NCBI GenBank assembly: GCA_963755435.1
Contig: CAVWJX010000002.1
Location: forward strand, 124,001-188,000
Length of the DNA: 64,000 bases
Source of the DNA: AP-15 sp963755435
Lineage (GTDB): Bacteria > Pseudomonadota > Alphaproteobacteria > ATCC43930 > CGMCC-115725
Direction: 5' to 3'
Part shown: piece by piece, positions 1 through 9,631 of the stretch
Position numbering within the stretch: the stretch's first letter is position 1
How the letters are laid out: each line of letters begins with the position of its first letter
Notes under the pieces: generated by a model
What the model was told of the DNA's origin: nothing
Database searches by the model: none
The model's input: the letters and a program-made list of their open reading frames with translations, nothing else
Program-made: the position numbers and the translations under genes

Positions 1-112
1 AGATCCCACCGCCGCAATCGTTCAGCGCGAGGTCTCGAGGCCGGTCCAGCTGTCCGCAGTAAGGCGCGCGCAAATTGCCGATATGTTCGGGTGTGAAGGT
101 GCGCCTTCGGTC
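1..112. other. left edge, no gene recognised
   Basis: Sequence downstream of recJ up to the window edge. Some frames stay open, but none has a start with a ribosome binding site and none gives a recognisable product. Confidence 0.4.
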
Positions 113-1912
113 TCAGCTGGGGGCCGCCGCCGCGTCCTCGATGATCAGCTGCACCCAGTCGCCGCCGCGCCAGGCGTCGCGGCGTAAATGGCCGACGAAG
201 TGAACGGCCGCCCCGCGGGTCTCGGCGAGAAAACGGCCGAGCGGGGTCCCGGCGACCCGGAAAGCGACCGCCGCCAGCCGGGCGTCGCCCAGCGGGTCGG
301 CCAAGGTGCAGCGCAGATGCGCCTCGCCCACCGCCTCGGCATGGGCGATGCGCAGTGTCGGCAGGACAAAGCGCGGCTCGGGATTGGCCGCACCATAAGG
401 CGCCAGCCGGTTGAGATGGCCGACGAACTCGCCATGCGCTGCCGCGGCGGAGAGCGCGCCGTCGATCGCGAGCTCGGGAACCAGGGTCTGATGGCCGAGC
501 CCGTCGCCGAGCCGCCGGGCCAGAAATTCGCGCAGCGCATCGAGCTGGTCCGCCTGGACCGTGAACCCGGCCGCCATCGCATGGCCGCCGCCGTTGATCA
601 AGAGCCCGGCCTGGCGTGCAGCGATCACCGCCGGGCCGAGCGGCAGCCCGGCGATCGAGCGGCCCGAGCCGCGGCCGATGCCGTCGGCGAGTGCGATGAC
701 CAGCGCCGGACGCTGATAGCGCTCCTTGAGCCGGGCGGCGACGATGCCGATCACCCCGGGGTGCCAGCCCTCGGCGGCGACGCAGGTCAGGACCGGGGCT
801 TGCGGCGTTGCCTCGACCTGGGCGATCGCCGCTGCCAGGGTGCGCGCTTCGATGTCGCGGCGCTCGCGGTTGTGCCCGTCGAGGCGTTGCGCGAGCAGGG
901 CGGCCAGCACCGGGTCGTCGGTCGCCAGGAGCCGCGCCCCCAGATCGGCGGCACCGACCCGGCCGCCGGCATTGACCCGGGGCCCGAGCACAAAGCCCAG
1001 ATGGTAGGCATCGAGCGGCTCCTTGACGCCGGCGATGGCGGCGAGCGCGGCGATCCCGGGATTGGCGCCGCGCCGCGCGATCTTGATTCCCTGCGCGACC
1101 AGAGCCCGGTTCAGCCCATCGAGCGGGACCACGTCGCACACCGTGCCGAGGGCGACGAGATCGAGCCAGCCTTTGAGGTCGGGCTCGGCCCGGCCGCGCG
1201 CATACCAGCCGGCCCGACGCAGGGCGCGGTTGACCGCGACGACCAGCAGGAAGGCGAGCCCAACCGCGGCCAGGCCGCGATGCGGGCTCGCCTCGTCGAG
1301 CCGGTTCGGGTTGATCAGCGCCGCCGCCACCGGCAGCAGCGGCTCGGCCACGTGATGGTCGACGACGATCACCTCGAGGCCCGCCTCGGCGGCTTGGGCA
1401 AGCGGCTGATGCGCACCGGTGCCGCAATCAACGGTGATGACGAGCCGCACCCCTTCGGCGTGCAGCCGCAACAGGGCGGCGGTGTTGGGGCCGTAACCTT
1501 CGCGCAGGCGATCCGGGACATAGATCCGGACCGGAGTTCCGACCGCAGCGAAGAAGCGCGACAGCAGCGCGGCCGAGGTCGCCCCGTCGACATCATAATC
1601 GCCGAAAACGGCGATCGCCTCGCCATCATGCACCGCGCGGGCGAGCCGCTCGGCGGCAATGTCCATGTCGCGCAGATGCGAGGGGTCGGGCAATTGGTCG
1701 CGCAGCCGCGGCTCGAGGAAACCCGGCGCATGATCGAGATCGACGCCGCGCTTCGCCAGCAGGCGGCCGATGATTTCGGGCAGCGCCAGCCGCTCGGCGA
1801 TTTCGATGCCGGTCTGCGCGTCGCCGCCGCGCCAGCGCCAGCGCCGGCCGCACGCCGACCGCTCGACTCCCAATACGCTGTCCGAAAAGGCGGCGCCCCC
1901 CGCGCCGGCCAT
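113..1912 (-). CDS. recJ: single-stranded-DNA-specific exonuclease RecJ
   Basis: RecJ is a 5'-3' single-strand DNA exonuclease that acts in RecF-pathway recombination and mismatch repair in the cytoplasm. The DHH phosphoesterase core is visible: GDYDVDG near residue 105, a VDCGTG segment near 162, and VVDHH near 184. The DHHA1 motif GGGHAMAAG lies near residue 440, and a C-terminal OB-like region follows. At about 599 residues the length is normal for the family. The ATG at 1912 is chosen; a GTG sits directly in front of it. It lies 9 bases downstream of glpX on the same strand, and hom-glpX-recJ is a recurrent alphaproteobacterial order, so one operon is likely. Confidence 0.95.
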   Translation of the reverse strand: MAGAGGAAFSDSVLGVERSACGRRWRWRGGDAQTGIEIAERLALPEIIGRLLAKRGVDLDHAPGFLEPRLRDQLPDPSHLRDMDIAAERLARAVHDGEAIAVFGDYDVDGATSAALLSRFFAAVGTPVRIYVPDRLREGYGPNTAALLRLHAEGVRLVITVDCGTGAHQPLAQAAEAGLEVIVVDHHVAEPLLPVAAALINPNRLDEASPHRGLAAVGLAFLLVVAVNRALRRAGWYARGRAEPDLKGWLDLVALGTVCDVVPLDGLNRALVAQGIKIARRGANPGIAALAAIAGVKEPLDAYHLGFVLGPRVNAGGRVGAADLGARLLATDDPVLAALLAQRLDGHNRERRDIEARTLAAAIAQVEATPQAPVLTCVAAEGWHPGVIGIVAARLKERYQRPALVIALADGIGRGSGRSIAGLPLGPAVIAARQAGLLINGGGHAMAAGFTVQADQLDALREFLARRLGDGLGHQTLVPELAIDGALSAAAAHGEFVGHLNRLAPYGAANPEPRFVLPTLRIAHAEAVGEAHLRCTLADPLGDARLAAVAFRVAGTPLGRFLAETRGAAVHFVGHLRRDAWRGGDWVQLIIEDAAAAPS

Positions 1913-1921
1913 CACCGGGCC

Positions 1922-2911
1922 TCAGCGGGCGAACGGGGCAAAGCTTTGCTTGCGGGTAAAGTCGTGATGGGCCTCGACATAGCGCACCGTGCCGGTCTTC
2001 GAGCGCATCACCACCGAGTGGGTGAAGGCACCGCCTGCAAATCGGCGCACGCCCTTGAGCATGGTGCCGCTGGTGACCCCGGTCGCGGCAAACATCACGT
2101 CGCCGGCCGCCAGATCCAAGAGCTTGTATTTGCGGTCGAGATCGGTGATGCCGATGTTGCGGGCGCGGCCGCGCTCGTCGTCGTTGCGGAACAGGAGCCG
2201 CCCCTGCATCTGCCCGCCGATGCAGCGTAATGCCGCGGCCGCCAGCACCCCCTCGGGCGCGCCGCCGGAGCCCACATACATATCGATCCCGGTCTCCGGG
2301 CTCGAAGTGGCGATGACCCCGCTGACATCGCCATCCGAGATCAGCGCGATACGGGCGCCGGCCTCGCGCACCTTGGCGATCAGCTCGGCGTGGCGCGGCC
2401 GGTCGAGGATGCACACGACCAGATCGGCGACCTCGCATTTTTTCGCCCGCGCCAGGTTCTTGAGATTGACTGCCGGCGGCTCATCGAGGTCGACCAGATC
2501 CTCGGGCAGGCCGCCGCCGACCGCGATCTTGTCCATGTAGACATCGGGCGCGTTGAGGAAATTGCCGGCGTCGGCCATCGCGATCACGGCGAGCGCATTG
2601 GCGCCGCCCTTGGCAGTGATCGTGGTGCCTTCGAGCGGGTCGAGTGCGATGTCGATCGGCGGGCCGTTGCCGGTGCCGACCTTTTCGCCGATATAGAGCA
2701 TCGGCGCCTCGTCGCGCTCGCCCTCGCCGATCACCACGGTGCCATCGATCGCCAGGCTGTTCAGCGCCTCGCGCATCGCATCGACCGCGGCCTGGTCGGC
2801 GGCCTTCTCGTCGCCGCGGCCCATCAGGCGCGAGGCCGAGAGGGCGGCTGCTTCGGTGACGCGCACCACCTCCAGTGCGAGGTTGCGATCCATCTTCGAG
2901 GTCTCGGGCAT
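1922..2911 (-). CDS. glpX: class II fructose-1,6-bisphosphatase GlpX
   Basis: It hydrolyses fructose 1,6-bisphosphate to fructose 6-phosphate in gluconeogenesis. Family landmarks are GEGERDEAPMLYIGE near residue 62 and DPLEGTT near 92 (metal and phosphate site), GGLPEDLVDLDEPP mid-protein and GSGGAPEGVLAAAALRC near 215. The length of 329 residues is normal. The start MPETSKMDRNLALEVVRVTE matches the usual N-terminus, and AGGAGGAACGCC lies just upstream. It sits between hom and recJ, all read leftwards with short gaps. Confidence 0.95.
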   Translation of the reverse strand: MPETSKMDRNLALEVVRVTEAAALSASRLMGRGDEKAADQAAVDAMREALNSLAIDGTVVIGEGERDEAPMLYIGEKVGTGNGPPIDIALDPLEGTTITAKGGANALAVIAMADAGNFLNAPDVYMDKIAVGGGLPEDLVDLDEPPAVNLKNLARAKKCEVADLVVCILDRPRHAELIAKVREAGARIALISDGDVSGVIATSSPETGIDMYVGSGGAPEGVLAAAALRCIGGQMQGRLLFRNDDERGRARNIGITDLDRKYKLLDLAAGDVMFAATGVTSGTMLKGVRRFAGGAFTHSVVMRSKTGTVRYVEAHHDFTRKQSFAPFAR

Positions 2912-2949
2912 GGCGTTCCTCCTCGGTGCTGTTGACCGGCGTTTGCTGT

Positions 2950-4242
2950 TCAGAAATCCTCGATGCGGATCATCCGCGGCGGCTCGAGCACGGTGTCGAG
3001 CGCTTCGATTCGCGCCAAGGCCCGGCGCATCGCCGCCTCGATCGTGACATGGGTGGTCAGCACAACCGGCACCGCCTCGCCCGGCGCCCGGCCGCGCTGG
3101 ATCATCGATTCCAGCGACACTTCTTCGTCGCGCAAGGCGGCGGCGACATCGGCGATAACCCCCGGCCGGTCGAGCACCATCAGCCGGATGTAATAAGCGC
3201 TCTGGTGCCGCTCGATCGGCACGCCTGGCACGGCGCGTAGCTCGGCGGCGGGCATGCCGAGCGGATAGACCCGGCGCCCGGCGGCGATGTCGACCAGATC
3301 GGCGGCCACCGCCGAAGCAGTGGGAAACGCGCCGGCGCCGCGTCCTTGCAGCACCACCCGGCCGACGAAATCGCCCTCGGCGACGACCGCGTTGTAGACG
3401 CCCTCGACCGCCGCGATCGGGGTCGCCCGCGGCACCATGCAGGGGTGGACGCGCTGCTCGAGACCCTCTTCGGTCAGTCGGGCGATGCCGAGCAGCTTGA
3501 TGCGGTAGCCGAGCTCTTCGGCAAAGTCGATGTCGAGCCGCGAGACGTGGCGGATGCCCTCGGCATAGACCCCGCCAAAATCGAGCGGCCGGCCAAAGCC
3601 GACGCTGGCCAGGATCGCCAGCTTATGCGCGGCGTCGACGCCGTCGATGTCGAAACTCGGATCGGCCTCGGCGTAGCCGAGCTTCTGCGCCTCGACCAAA
3701 ACCTCGGCGAATTCGCGCCCGCTCTCGCGCATCGTCGTCAGGATGTAGTTCGAGGTGCCGTTCAAGATGCCGTAGACGCGTTCGAGCCGGTTGCCGGAAA
3801 GCCCCTCGCGCAACGCCTTGATCACCGGGATGCCGCCGGCGACCGAAGCCTCGAACGACAGCGCTAGGCCCAGCCCCTCGGCGCGCGCTGCGAGCCTGGT
3901 GCCCTCATGCGCCATCAGCGCCTTGTTGGCGGTGACGACATGCTTGCCGTGATCGAGTGCGGCATCGACGACCTGGCGGGCCATCCCGTCGGCGCCGCCG
4001 ATCAGTTCGACGACAACGTCGATTTCGGGATCGGCGGCCATCGCTGCGGCGTCCTCGTACCAGCGCACCGCCGACAAGTCGACCCCGCGGTCGCGGCGCC
4101 GGTCGCGCGCCGACACCGCGGCGACGACGATCGGTCGGCCGCTGCGTTCGGCTAGGCTCTCGGCCTGGTCCTGCAGCAATTTGAGGATACCGGCCCCGAC
4201 CGTGCCGAGACCCGCGACGGCAATCTTTAACGGCGGCTTCAC
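2950..4242 (-). CDS. hom: homoserine dehydrogenase
   Basis: It reduces aspartate semialdehyde to homoserine for threonine, isoleucine and methionine synthesis. The N-terminus has a Rossmann fold (AVAGLGTVGAGI), followed by the GTSNYIL and YAEADPSFDIDG signatures of the catalytic domain and a C-terminal ACT domain (VLDRPGVIADVAAALRDE), which usually gives feedback control by threonine. I chose the GTG at 4242 because the conserved sequence starts right after it; an in-frame start at 4275 would add 11 unconserved residues. It is the first gene of the apparent hom-glpX-recJ operon. Confidence 0.93.
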   Translation of the reverse strand: MKPPLKIAVAGLGTVGAGILKLLQDQAESLAERSGRPIVVAAVSARDRRRDRGVDLSAVRWYEDAAAMAADPEIDVVVELIGGADGMARQVVDAALDHGKHVVTANKALMAHEGTRLAARAEGLGLALSFEASVAGGIPVIKALREGLSGNRLERVYGILNGTSNYILTTMRESGREFAEVLVEAQKLGYAEADPSFDIDGVDAAHKLAILASVGFGRPLDFGGVYAEGIRHVSRLDIDFAEELGYRIKLLGIARLTEEGLEQRVHPCMVPRATPIAAVEGVYNAVVAEGDFVGRVVLQGRGAGAFPTASAVAADLVDIAAGRRVYPLGMPAAELRAVPGVPIERHQSAYYIRLMVLDRPGVIADVAAALRDEEVSLESMIQRGRAPGEAVPVVLTTHVTIEAAMRRALARIEALDTVLEPPRMIRIEDF

Positions 4243-4409
4243 GATCCCGGCAACCCGATGAGACTGCCGCAACAATGCCCGGGCAGATCTGGCCGGCGCC
4301 GGCGTGGGCGCCCGACCCGTGTTCTAGCGCGCGCGGCCCCGAGTTTCGATGATTTTCGGCCGGTCCGGCATTAGCCGCTGCGCGGCAGCGCCTCCGGCCA
4401 TACCCGCGC

Positions 4410-5555
4410 TCAGTGCTCGAACAGCACTTCGGCGCGGCTCTGCCCCGAATCGTTGCCGGTCGGCGCTGCTTCGACCAGAATCTTGTCGGCCGGGATGCCC
4501 GCCTTAGCGAGTGCGTCGGCCACCGCCTGAGCACGGTCGAGCGCGGCCTGGAACCCGTTCAGCTGCTGGTCGGCGCTGCTGCCGACCCCGGAATAGCCGA
4601 TCACCCGCACCTTGCCCGAATGGCTGCGGTAGAGCTTCACGATGCCGCCGAGGCTCTGTCGGTCGGCGTTGCTGAGGCTGGTCGAGTTGGCGGCGAAATT
4701 AATTTGCGCTACCGGCGTGTCCACCGGCGGCGCCGGCGGGGCTTTGCCTTTGCCGCTGCCGAGGCCGGCCGAGGCCGGCGGCAGAACCGGTGGCGGCGGG
4801 GGCGGCTCGAACTGCGCCGAGGCGAGCGCCGCCGGAGCCGGCGACCCGGGCGAATGGGGGGCGGTGGCGGACGCGGCCGGCGGAGCGTGCCGCAATGGCG
4901 ATGGCGGAGGCGGCGCCGGCTCGTTTTGCTGCGGCTGCGGCAGGGACGGGATCTGCGGCGATTGCAGGCTCAATTCCATCGGCCCGGGTGCGGGCGGCTC
5001 GCCGGGCTTGCGCGGCCCCGGTCCTGCCGGTGCTGCACTCGCGATCTTGCCCGGCGTCGGCGTCGGCGCGGAGGGCGTTGCGGGCGGCGGCGGGGCGGCA
5101 GGCGATGTGGCAGCGGAGGGGGTTGCGCCGGGCGGCGTTGGCTTTGCCGTGCCCTTGGCAGCCGCGGGCGGAGGCGGCGGTGGTGGTGGCGAGGCCTTGC
5201 CGGCATCGAACCCGGCTTGCAGCTGCGCGGCGGTGTATTTGGCGTTTCTGCGGTCGGCGACCAGGCTTTGCGTCAGCTTGTCGACCTCGGCCATGGTCAT
5301 CTCGCGGGTCGGCGGTGGCGGCACGGTCGCGAGATTCGGATACGGCGTTTGCTCGCCCGCCGCCAGGTTTTCGGTGTTTGGAGTGGTTGCCGGATTGGGG
5401 TCGTTCTTGCTGGCGCCCGTCAGGTTGCGATAGGTCTCGATCGGATTGCAGGCGCCGAGGCCGAGTACCATCGCCGCAACCGCCGCCCGCGATCCCCACC
5501 GCTGTATCGCTGCCTTGCCAATGCGGCCGTTACAACGCGGTTTGCCCAGCACCAT
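4410..5555 (-). CDS. OmpA-family lipoprotein with proline-rich linker
   Basis: This is a predicted lipoprotein of about 381 residues. A hydrophobic signal ends in a lipobox (LGLGAC), with the mature Cys about 35 residues from the chosen start. A long low-complexity region follows with runs of Pro, Ala and Ser, including nine prolines in a row. The C-terminal 110 residues look OmpA-like (INFAANSTSLSNADRQSL, then repeated helices ending GQSRAEVLFEH), a fold that usually binds peptidoglycan. The linker would let it span the periplasm. The ATG at 5555 gives a sensible signal peptide; an upstream in-frame start at 5663 adds Arg-rich sequence unlike one. It is divergent from phaC. Confidence 0.75.
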   Translation of the reverse strand: MVLGKPRCNGRIGKAAIQRWGSRAAVAAMVLGLGACNPIETYRNLTGASKNDPNPATTPNTENLAAGEQTPYPNLATVPPPPTREMTMAEVDKLTQSLVADRRNAKYTAAQLQAGFDAGKASPPPPPPPPAAAKGTAKPTPPGATPSAATSPAAPPPPATPSAPTPTPGKIASAAPAGPGPRKPGEPPAPGPMELSLQSPQIPSLPQPQQNEPAPPPPSPLRHAPPAASATAPHSPGSPAPAALASAQFEPPPPPPVLPPASAGLGSGKGKAPPAPPVDTPVAQINFAANSTSLSNADRQSLGGIVKLYRSHSGKVRVIGYSGVGSSADQQLNGFQAALDRAQAVADALAKAGIPADKILVEAAPTGNDSGQSRAEVLFEH

Positions 5556-5767
5556 TACTACATACCTGCCGAACGGGCCGCGGTGCCGCGCCGGCGGCAT
5601 ATCCCCGGCCGCTGCCGATTCGATGCGCGCTGGTCTATTAGATCCGCGCCGCTGCGTCACCACATTTGATCGCGCCTAGGAGCGTGCATCGACGAAAATC
5701 CGGCGGTTGCCAGGCGGTGCCGGGCTTTCCGGGGTCGCACCGATCGGGAATTGGCGAGGTGGCGGGG

Positions 5768-7606
5768 ATGAACGAGGGCGAAACGGCGATCTCGGCAGAG
5801 GGGACCGCCACATCTGGCGGCGGGCCGGCGAACGGGGATTTCGCCGACCCCGAGCAGTTCGCCCGGCAGATCCGCGCGGTGGCCGAGAAAAGCCAGCGCC
5901 TCGTCGCCGATTTCCTCACGCGGCAATCGCCGGAGGAGGGGCTCGGGATGGCGAGCCCGCTGGCCATCGGCGCCGCGTTTTTCGAGATGACGTCGCGGAT
6001 GATGGCCGACCCGTCGCGGCTGGTTCAGGCGCAGCTGTCGTTGTGGAACGACTACATGACTTTGTGGCAGCGCACCGCGCAGCGCTTTCTCGGCGGCAGT
6101 GCCGAGCCAATGATCGAGCCGACGCCGGGCGATCGTCGTTTTCGCGACGCCGCCTGGCGCGACAATACCCTCTTTGATTTCATCAAGCAGAGCTATCTGT
6201 TGGCGGCGCGTTGGCTGCAAGGGACCGTGCGCGACGTCGAAGGCATTGACGAGCGCACCGCGCGCAAGGTCGATTTCTATACCCGCCAATTCGTCGACGC
6301 GCTGGCGCCGTCGAACTTTTTATTGACCAACCCCGAGGCGTTGCGCGCGACGATCGAGAGCCGCGGCGAGAATCTGCTCAACGGGCTCAAAAATCTGCTC
6401 GACGACCTCGAGCGCGGCAAGGGGCGGCTGGCGATCAGGATGACCGATTTGGCGGCGTTCCGGATCGGCGAGAATATCGCGGTGACCCCGGGCAAGGTCG
6501 TCTACCAGAACGATCTCATTCAGCTGATCCAGTACGCGCCGACCACCGAAATGGTCAGTCGCCGACCATTGCTGATCATGCCGCCTTGGATCAACAAATA
6601 CTACGTCCTGGACTTGCGGCCGGAGAACTCGTTCATCCGCTGGGCGGTGGCGCAGGGCCACACCGTGTTCGTGATTTCCTGGGTCAACCCGGATGCGCGG
6701 CTGGCTGCCAAGAGCTTTACCGATTACATGATCGAGGGGCCGCTTGCGGCACTCGATGCGATCCATCGGGCGACCGGCGAGCGCGAGGCCAATGTCATCG
6801 GCTATTGTCTCGGCGGGACGCTGCTCGCGGCGACGCTCGCCTATATGGCGGCCAAGCGCGACAAGCGGATCAAGAGCGCCACTTTTCTGGTGACGATGGT
6901 CGATTTTGCCGAGGCGGGCGAGCTTTCGGTGTTCATCGACGAGGAGCAGCTGGCCTCGCTCGAAGCCCGGATGAACACCAAGGGCTACCTCAAAGCCCAC
7001 GATATGGCGCAGTCCTTCAACATGCTGCGCGCCAATGACCTGATCTGGTCGTTCGTCGTCAACAACTACCTGCTCGGCAAGTCGCCGTTCCCATTCGACC
7101 TGCTTTATTGGAATGCCGATTCGACGCGGATGCCGGCGGCGATGCACAGCTTTTACCTGCGCAACATGTATCAGGAGAACCTGCTGGTCAAACCGGGCGG
7201 CATCAGCCTCGACGGGGTGCCGATCGACCTGGCCAAGGTCAGGACCCCGGCGTTCCTGCTGTCGACCCGCGAGGATCACATCGCGCCCTGGCGGTCGACC
7301 TATTCCGCGACCCGGATCTACAAGGGGCCGGTCAAATTCGTGTTGTCCGCCTCGGGGCACATCGCCGGCGTCGTCAGCCCGCCGGGCGGCAAATACGGGC
7401 ATTGGCAGAATGACAACAACCCGCCGACGCCCGAGGAATGGTTCGCGAGCGCTACCGAGCGGCCCGGTTCGTGGTGGCCCTCTTGGCAGCACTGGATCGC
7501 CAAATATGCCGGCGGCGCGGTACCGGCGCGGCAGCCCGGCGACGGCGGGCTCGAGCCGATCGAGGATGCCCCCGGCTCCTATGTCAGGGTGCGGGCGGAA
7601 GATTGA
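5768..7606 (+). CDS. phaC: class I poly(3-hydroxyalkanoate) synthase PhaC
   Basis: It polymerises (R)-3-hydroxyacyl-CoA into PHA storage granules. The protein has 612 residues, within the class I range. The lipase-like box GYCLGG puts the nucleophile at Cys347; the other triad members fit Asp503 (REDHIAPW) and His531 (SGHIAGVVSPP). The N-terminal PhaC domain and the YLLGKSPFPFDLLYWNAD block are also typical. The ATG at 5768 follows GGTGGCGGGG; the frame is open further upstream but without family-like sequence. No phaA, phaB or phasin gene is next to it. Confidence 0.95.
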   Translation: MNEGETAISAEGTATSGGGPANGDFADPEQFARQIRAVAEKSQRLVADFLTRQSPEEGLGMASPLAIGAAFFEMTSRMMADPSRLVQAQLSLWNDYMTLWQRTAQRFLGGSAEPMIEPTPGDRRFRDAAWRDNTLFDFIKQSYLLAARWLQGTVRDVEGIDERTARKVDFYTRQFVDALAPSNFLLTNPEALRATIESRGENLLNGLKNLLDDLERGKGRLAIRMTDLAAFRIGENIAVTPGKVVYQNDLIQLIQYAPTTEMVSRRPLLIMPPWINKYYVLDLRPENSFIRWAVAQGHTVFVISWVNPDARLAAKSFTDYMIEGPLAALDAIHRATGEREANVIGYCLGGTLLAATLAYMAAKRDKRIKSATFLVTMVDFAEAGELSVFIDEEQLASLEARMNTKGYLKAHDMAQSFNMLRANDLIWSFVVNNYLLGKSPFPFDLLYWNADSTRMPAAMHSFYLRNMYQENLLVKPGGISLDGVPIDLAKVRTPAFLLSTREDHIAPWRSTYSATRIYKGPVKFVLSASGHIAGVVSPPGGKYGHWQNDNNPPTPEEWFASATERPGSWWPSWQHWIAKYAGGAVPARQPGDGGLEPIEDAPGSYVRVRAED

Positions 7607-7743
7607 CCGCGCTCGGCCGATCGTCGAGCCGCGGCGTTATGGGCCGGCGGCGCAATCGCCAGTAAAAAAGGCGACGTCGTTAATCAATCGGAAAGGCGCT
7701 GCGAACAACGATCGGCGGGCAAGCCAATCGGGGATTCATCCGC

Positions 7744-9243
7744 ATGCCTGCCGACAGACTGGGCCGCGCGCCGTGCCCATGCCCGCCATCTTTGCGAGCT
7801 CTGCTTCGCTGTCTTCTATTGGCGGCCTCGCTGTGGGCGAGCCTGAGCGGCGCGCGGGCGCAGCCGGCCGAAGATAGGCCAGGGTCTTGGCCCGATATGG
7901 CCGGGGCGGCGCAGTCAAACCGGTCGCCCGACCCCGATGTCGGGGACCCGCTCGGGATTGGCCGGTTTCGCTTCAACAGCCTGATGACCACGCGGTTTGG
8001 TCCGGCCGATGCCGACATCTGGTTGCGCCAATCGAACTTTCTGGCGTGCAAGCCACCGCTCGGCCGGGTGTTCACCTACGCGCTCTGCCTCTATTCCGGC
8101 CCGGCGGTCGGGACCCCGGTGCCGGGCAAAGGGGCGAGGGCGGTCAACCCGCCCTTGCCGTGCACATTGTCGGCCGATGGCAAGTCGGCCGATTGCACGT
8201 GCTACGCGCTGACCACCCAAGACTATCCACCCTACATCCCCTATTTTGTCGATATCAATGCGATCCTCAACCTCGACCTCTATCTGCGGACCGCCTATGC
8301 CTGCGGCCATGACGGCGAGAACTGCAGCCCGCGCCAGCTGCTGCGCAGCTACAGCCGGTGGAACGACGCGCCGGTCTGTCGCGCCGCCAATATCGGCCGG
8401 GTGATCCCGGGGACCGACCTGATCTCGGTGTTCTCGACGGTCAAGAGCAGCGATTATGCGACCGGGGCGTCGCCCAACTCGACCTCCTGCCCGACCGGCA
8501 AATACGCCGCTTGCATGACCGCACCCTGCCATTACACCGGCAAGCGCGACCGCGCCGGCAATCAGCTGGTGCAATGCCAGTGTCCGGTCCATGACGGCCC
8601 GTTTGAGATTTCGCAGGCCGGCGTCTCCTGCGACGCCAACAAGCTGACCCCGCCGACACTGCGGGCGAAATCGGGTCGCGCGCAGCCGGTCTATGTTTGG
8701 TCGGCGGCGCACAATCCGGCGCTCAACCACCCCGCGATCGATCCGCCGGCGAGCGGCTGCCTGCCGGACGCGCCGGCCGGCAAAGGTTGCCCGCTCTATG
8801 CGGCGCAGACGGACTATCCGGTGACCAAGGGGAGCGCGCTGTGCCGCCGGGTGTGCGAGGCCTATCGCACCGGCATGCGCCAGAGCCGGCGACAAGGCCG
8901 GCGCGGGGTGCAGATCGCCTATACCTGCGACGCCGCCTTGTGCACCACGATCGGCATCGGTCAGACCGGTAGGCAGCCGCGCGATCCGGTACGCGAGGCC
9001 GCTCTCTTGCAAAACGCCTGCGGCGGCCTTTCCGGGCTGAGTGGGCTGCGCGACATTCTCGCGCTCGAACAGATCGACCGGGTTAGCTGCGGTGCCAGCC
9101 AGGTGTGCGGCTGCGACCAGGCGGGGCGGGACATCGATGCTGCGACCCAGGCCGAAATCACCGGCCTCGACAAGAGCCAGCAGGCGATCGGCATCAAGCC
9201 GCAATGTCAGATCAACGGCACCCTGTGCGGAGTGAAGAAGTAA
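7744..9243 (+). CDS. cysteine-rich secreted protein, unknown function
   Basis: I do not recognise a family. The 499-residue product starts with a basic, hydrophobic stretch ending at GARAQ that looks like a cleavable signal peptide. The rest contains 26 cysteines by my count, often in close pairs (ADCTC, QCQC, VCGC), and almost no long hydrophobic segments, so an exported, multiply disulfide-bonded protein is likely. An even cysteine number would suit 13 disulfides. GGGGATTCATCCGC before the ATG is an acceptable ribosome binding site. It stands alone between phaC and two MFS genes. The cysteines could instead bind metal or haem, but no CxxCH motif was seen. Confidence 0.7.
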   Translation: MPADRLGRAPCPCPPSLRALLRCLLLAASLWASLSGARAQPAEDRPGSWPDMAGAAQSNRSPDPDVGDPLGIGRFRFNSLMTTRFGPADADIWLRQSNFLACKPPLGRVFTYALCLYSGPAVGTPVPGKGARAVNPPLPCTLSADGKSADCTCYALTTQDYPPYIPYFVDINAILNLDLYLRTAYACGHDGENCSPRQLLRSYSRWNDAPVCRAANIGRVIPGTDLISVFSTVKSSDYATGASPNSTSCPTGKYAACMTAPCHYTGKRDRAGNQLVQCQCPVHDGPFEISQAGVSCDANKLTPPTLRAKSGRAQPVYVWSAAHNPALNHPAIDPPASGCLPDAPAGKGCPLYAAQTDYPVTKGSALCRRVCEAYRTGMRQSRRQGRRGVQIAYTCDAALCTTIGIGQTGRQPRDPVREAALLQNACGGLSGLSGLRDILALEQIDRVSCGASQVCGCDQAGRDIDAATQAEITGLDKSQQAIGIKPQCQINGTLCGVKK

Positions 9244-9631
9244 GCTTGCCGCGACTAATGGCCAACCGTCCGAACCTCGCCGGAAACGCGCGCTGAGCGG
9301 GCGTTGATTGCCATGCGGCGGCTGGTGCGCGCCGCGCCCGGGCTGCTGTTGTCGGAGCCGCTCGACGGCGCCGCCGTTCGCCGCCGTTCGCCACCCGGAC
9401 CGGCTGTTCCTCATCGCCCGCTCGGCGCCTGCGTCAGCGATCCTCCGCACCCAACTCACATCGCCGCATAAACATGTCGCCGATTCTCCGGGCGATACAC
9501 CCGTGCCGCCGGCGCATTGCCGCATTCCGTTCTCGGGACTGGTTGGGCTGTTGAAACCGGCTAGGATTGCCCCTCGGGTCTCGGCGGAGCCTGTCGGACT
9601 GGCGACGAAAAACCGATTAGGGAGAAACGCA
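9244..9631. other. intergenic region before the tandem MFS genes
   Basis: I see no convincing gene in these 388 bases. There is a short tandem repeat of CGCCGTTCG near 9372-9392. A promoter for the downstream transporter is expected here, but no clear -35/-10 pair can be assigned. Confidence 0.4.

Noticed and set aside
188..2230. Very long open frame antisense to recJ and glpX
   Set aside because: High-GC coding DNA leaves long antisense frames. The product is Arg/Gln/Asp-rich without any family feature, while the recJ and glpX readings are unmistakable.
4740..5200. Long plus-strand Gly/Arg-rich frames opposite the OmpA-like lipoprotein
   Set aside because: They mirror the proline/alanine-rich linker of the lipoprotein gene and show only low-complexity composition.
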